A DNA stretch of 64,000 nucleotides from Mortierella alpina. Lineage: Eukaryota; Mortierellomycota; Mortierellomycetes; Mortierellales; Mortierellaceae. Below, one piece after another: positions 61,257 through 64,000 of the stretch. The position numbers and the translations under genes are program-made. The notes below the pieces were generated by a model. It saw only the letters and a program-made list of their open reading frames with translations, searched no databases and was not told the DNA's origin. How positions within the stretch are numbered: position 1 is the stretch's first letter; each line of letters starts with the position of its first letter. The DNA lies in contig JANATF010000027.1 in assembly GCA_029449245.1 (NCBI GenBank), positions 36,001-100,000 of the forward strand, in the 5' to 3' direction.

Positions 61257-61430
61257 GACTGAGCCTCTCAACTGAGCCTCTCAACTGAGCCTCTCAACTG
61301 AGCCTCTCGACTGAGCCTCTCAACTGAGTCTCTCAACTGAGCCTCTCGACTGAGCCTCTCGATTGAGCCTCCCAACTAAGCCTCCCAACTAAGCCTCTCG
61401 ACGGAGCCTCTCGTTGAACTCTCGAATGAG
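61257..61430. repeat. 13-bp tandem array of the shared promoter motif
   Basis: About twelve units of CTGAGCCTCTCAA and close variants (CTAAGCCTCCCAA, GGAGCCTCTCG). On the minus strand each unit reads GAGAGGCTCAGTT, a perfect fit to GRGGCTNAGT, in the orientation of the F-box gene whose TATA box lies 35 bp downstream. Confidence 0.85.
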
Positions 61431-61779
61431 TCCCTTCGATAAAGCCCTTACTTCTTAGACCCTACGTCTGTCGAGCCCCAGATTAAGCCCGTATTCTGAT
61501 CTAAAGACCGCTGAAGTTCAGGATCCTGTTTCCATGCACATATTGAAGTTTAGGGCAGCTTTGTGGCGAATGTAGAGCTAACCAGGAGAAAAGAAGGGGA
61601 GGATGAATTACAGTAGATGGTGAGAAATGTGCTTCCATGGAAAATATTGTATGTGCAGAGAGCGCACTTCTCGAATGTTCTTTCAGATCAATCACGTGTG
61701 CGGCTTTGGAAGACTAAATGGTGACCTGTTTTAACATACTGACAGTCGCACGCTACCATAGCGTAACGACAAGGACCTT
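61431..61779. other. Intergenic, nothing recognised
   Basis: A few further degenerate TAAGCCC words to 61490. No gene recognised between 61500 and 61780. Confidence 0.35.
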
Positions 61780-62000
61780 GAGAGCCCAAACACCAACATC
61801 GGAGACGGAGATGAGCTTACAGTGCATTCCGAAAGTGGGCTCATATTTATTTTAGAGTTTCGAATCCACTGCTAAATGATTGGAGGATTGTGCTTGGGCT
61901 CATTAAAAATTTTGGTGGCGATTACCGCATTTGGAAGTTTTGTGTGTTTTTTTGGTGGCGTTTTTGGAAATGTGCCAATGAATTTATATATCGGTAGGTA
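61780..62000. repeat. Copy of the BTB-type upstream region fused to 28S rRNA
   Basis: Related to 59040-59225 up to the word GGAAATGTGCCAATGAATTT. The similarity ends at about 62000, precisely where 28S sequence begins. Confidence 0.6.
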
Positions 62001-62039
62001 ATAACTGGCTTGTGGCAGCCAAGCGTTCATAGCGACGTT

Positions 62040-62075
<36 letters not shown>

Positions 62076-62119
62076 ACTGAAGCAGAATTCAGTAAGCGTT
62101 GGATTGTTCACCCACTAAT

Positions 62120-62174
<55 letters not shown>

Positions 62175-62573
62175 ATGAAATGTTGTTGCAATAGTAATTG
62201 AACTTAGTACGAGAGGAACCGTTCATTCGGATAATTGGTATTTGGGCCTGCTTGAGCAAGCAATGGCCCGAAGCTATCATCCGTTGGATTATGGCTGAAC
62301 GCCTCTAAGTCAGAATCCGTGCTAGAACGCGACGATTACCGCCTTTTCCGATTTTTAGTTGAATACGAATAGACCTCCGGGTCCTGAATCATATTACGTG
62401 GGGTGGTCTTGTGGAGCGGAAAGGCTTCATGAGGCTCCTGCTAATGTTAATTTCAAATATTGGAAGAGATAAATCCATTGCAGACGACTTTAATTGAACG
62501 GGGTATTGTAAGCAGTAGAGTAGCCTTGTTGCTACGATCTGCTGAGATTAAGCCCATTGTTCTATAGATTTGT
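62001..62573 (+). rRNA. 3' end of 28S (large-subunit) rRNA gene, 5'-truncated
   Basis: The sequence follows the conserved 28S end: ATAACTGGCTTGTGGCAGCC, GCGTTCATAGCGACGTTGCT, ATGTCGGCTCTTCCTATCAT, GTTTTACCCTACTGATGA, TGAGATTAAGCCC and the terminal GATTTGT. Everything upstream of the ATAACTGG word (roughly the first 2.7 kb of a normal gene) is missing and replaced by unrelated DNA. The 3' end and spacer are normal, so this is probably the outermost, broken unit of an rDNA array. Confidence 0.95.
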
Positions 62574-62943
62574 TCGAAAGAACAACATCTCTCTCTCTTT
62601 TTTTTTCTTTCTCTGTGGTTCGAGAAGTTAAGGGGTGCCATATTGCAGCTGGCGCAGTGGACTTGTGTGAAAAAAGCGGGTGTCGATATCCGTGCCATTT
62701 GCACATAGAACCATTGACGTTCTTGCTACGGTATCATGTGCTCTGCCAATGTAGACTATATAGGCTTATAAGGCTTATAGGATAATCTTCGGTCATCGCA
62801 TGGGCTGCACTTTTTCCACTCTATGGCAGATGGCTGCTGATTTTCAACTGATTTTCAACTACTATGCTCATCATGGTGGATGGGCAAGGGTCCCAGACCC
62901 TCCGCCGTCATGATCAACATCCTGCCAGGAACTTATACTTTCG
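62574..62943. other. rDNA intergenic spacer, first part
   Basis: T-rich run at 62597-62612, then spacer sequence without gene. CTATATAGGCTTATAAGGCTTATAGG near 62756 contains a short direct repeat. Confidence 0.6.
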
Positions 62944-63059
62944 AATTACGGCCATACACAAGTAAAACCACCGCATCCCGTCCGATCTGCGCAGTTAAAC
63001 ACTTGATGGCAGAGTCAGTACTATGGTGGGGGACCACATGGGAATACTCTGTGCTGTAA
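62944..63059 (+). rRNA. 5S rRNA gene in the rDNA spacer
   Basis: The sequence has the 5S layout: ACGGCCATAC near the start, GCATCCCGTCCGATCTGCGC, GCAGTTAAACAC (box A region), then GTCAGTACTATGGTGGGGGA and CCACATGGGAATACTCTGTG, with the 3' end pairing with the 5' end. About 116 nt. A run of 19 T follows at once. It lies on the same strand as the 28S, as in many fungi that keep 5S in the rDNA spacer. A few differences from the usual consensus (CACTTGATGGC) leave open whether it is functional. Confidence 0.9.
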
Positions 63060-63078
63060 TTTTTTTTTTTTTTTTTTT
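63060..63078 (+). terminator. RNA polymerase III terminator of the 5S gene
   Basis: Run of 19 T directly after the 5S rRNA sequence, the standard pol III stop signal. Confidence 0.85.
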
Positions 63079-63176
63079 CTTCATGATTTTGCTGCCGGGA
63101 GTATTGTCCAAGTGAGAGTGAGGAGTGGCCCAAAAAATGCTGGAAGTAGGAGTGGGGAGTGAAGTGGCCCATCATT

Positions 63177-63372
63177 TTTGATCACTACTGTTTCACTGTT
63201 GATCACTACTGTTTCACTTTTGATCACTACTGTTTTACTTTTCATCACATGACTCTGCTCTTATAGTCATCCTAATAGAGCGCTGCCAACGTTGCCAGCC
63301 CCGGCTAGTAGCGCGCTATTGACATGATTTGACATGGTTGACATGACTTGACATGATTTACATGATTTTTAC
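63177..63372. repeat. Short tandem repeats in the rDNA spacer
   Basis: Three copies of TTGATCACTACTGTTTCACT at 63177-63242. Five degenerate copies of a TGACATGATT-type word at 63318-63365. Typical of rDNA intergenic spacers. Confidence 0.8.
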
Positions 63373-63760
63373 TTGAACACTTCAAAATATGGTAAAGGGC
63401 GGGGGGAGAGGGGGGAGAGGAAAAAAAATACATTTTTAATACTCATCCTAAAACTGTGCCAGCAGGGCTTTCAGCATGTACTGTGTTAGTAGTGGGTTAC
63501 TTAAGGGGTATCGTTTTCACATACAGCATTTAAGCAACTGCCTACATGTTGGTAGTGGACTGCTTAAGGGCATCGTTTTAATCTTAACAGTTAGCAGCAG
63601 TATTGTATTTAAGGGGTATGCATTATTTGCTATGAGGTCCAACTTTGCCCTTTCACTAAAGACTGTACCAAAGAGTATTGTTTGCACCATAGCTTTGCAG
63701 TAGGCATTTTAAAAGATGGATCCTTTCATTTTGTTATCGTCGTTTTTGTATTCTGCCAAC
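63373..63760. repeat. Spacer with G-rich tract and degenerate direct repeats
   Basis: G-rich GGCGGGGGGAGAGGGGGG at about 63398-63416. Afterwards two to three degenerate units with words TAGTAGTGGGTTACTTAAGG and GGTAGTGGACTGCTTAAGGG (about 63485 and 63550). No gene. Confidence 0.6.
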
Positions 63761-63799
63761 TATGAGGAAGAGAACGAAAAGCAGAGAAGCCTGAAGAAT

Positions 63800-64000
63800 G
63801 AGTAATATCATTCCTAAGGCTACTTCTGGGCTTCTAATATCCGACTCGCGTTCGTGACATTCGAACAGTCAGTTCTGGACGCCTTACGAGGTGAAACGAA
63901 CGATATGCTTATTAGATATGTCTACAACACCCTCTGGCATACGATTTCGATTTGCTGGCGAGGAATTGTGTTTGCACAAGACCTTAAAGGCCAGTCGAGT
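63800..64000 (+). other. Open stretch at the window edge, possible start of coding or spacer
   Basis: The last roughly 160 bases are open in two forward frames and have mixed composition unlike the spacer before them. Too short to decide. Confidence 0.2.

Larger units (their letters stand above)
27960..62000. mobile_element. Candidate giant Helitron-like element or Helitron-centred gene block
   Basis: Compact block bounded by the 48-bp satellite on the left and the 28S fragment on the right. It contains an intact Helitron Rep/helicase gene, a second Helitron-derived gene, several ssDNA-binding-like genes and about 20 cargo genes with a common GRGGCTNAGTA promoter motif. I could not identify the classical Helitron ends (5' TC, 3' CTRR with a hairpin) with certainty, so the borders are provisional. 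An alternative is a subtelomeric-type gene cluster that merely contains a smaller Helitron. Confidence 0.4.

Noticed and set aside
27960-62000. Integrated large DNA virus
   Set aside because: The common promoter motif and compact genes would fit, but no capsid protein, packaging ATPase, DNA polymerase or viral transcription gene is recognisable, and the only replication gene is a Helitron Rep/helicase.
62933-63175. Minus-strand frame across the 5S gene
   Set aside because: Antisense of an rRNA gene and its T run.

Overview
The window looks like nuclear DNA of an early-diverging fungus. My best guess is Mortierellomycotina. This is an inference from several Crinkler-type (CRN) genes, long F-box/leucine-rich proteins, BTB proteins, short GT-AG introns, TATA boxes close upstream of genes, and a 5S rRNA gene inside the rDNA spacer. 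No bacterial operon structure is visible. The right end (about 62.0-64.0 kb) is the 3' end of a 28S rRNA gene, its intergenic spacer and a 5S gene, so the window sits at the edge of an rDNA block.

Left part (0-27.5 kb): accessory, duplicated DNA. It holds a CRN protein with a PD-(D/E)XK-like nuclease end (398-1999), further CRN genes and fragments, a second nuclease-like six-exon gene (8207-10369), two paralogous coiled-coil proteins (2064-3074, 11374-12383), a zinc-finger/coiled-coil protein, a BTB protein, two cysteine-rich secreted proteins and a tiny secreted peptide. One secreted protein lies in a poly(A)-tailed retrocopy flanked by a target-site duplication (19258-19979). A minisatellite plus a CRN promoter is duplicated (4.4-5.3 kb and 13.6-14.5 kb). 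Three short 28S rRNA fragments (10.4, 20.3 and 27.4 kb) begin at almost the same 28S nucleotide as the large fragment at 62.0 kb.

Central and right part (about 28-61.5 kb): a compact block of roughly 27 genes on both strands, built around a six-exon Helitron Rep/helicase gene (50495-56079, 1714 aa after splicing, apparently intact). Around it lie a gene made only from the Rep-helicase junction of a related Helitron, a cluster of SSB/OB-fold-like proteins, a Ras-like GTPase with the key GTPase residues replaced, three F-box/LRR proteins, two stand-alone CRN N-terminal domains, a PRiA4b-ORF3-like protein, an integrase-type GPY/F module, a C2H2 zinc-finger protein, and secreted or membrane proteins. 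Most intergenic gaps carry a short motif, GRGGCTNAGTA, in either orientation close to a TATA box. I read the block as a candidate giant, cargo-carrying Helitron-like element, or a co-regulated cluster grown around one. Its termini are not proven, and the motif also occurs upstream of the two coiled-coil paralogues outside the block.

How the genes may work together (inference): Rep/helicase plus ssDNA-binding proteins would serve rolling-circle transposition. F-box, ubiquitin-like CRN domain, Ras and secreted/membrane proteins could act on host physiology. Splice sites were placed by eye from GT-AG borders and reading-frame continuity.
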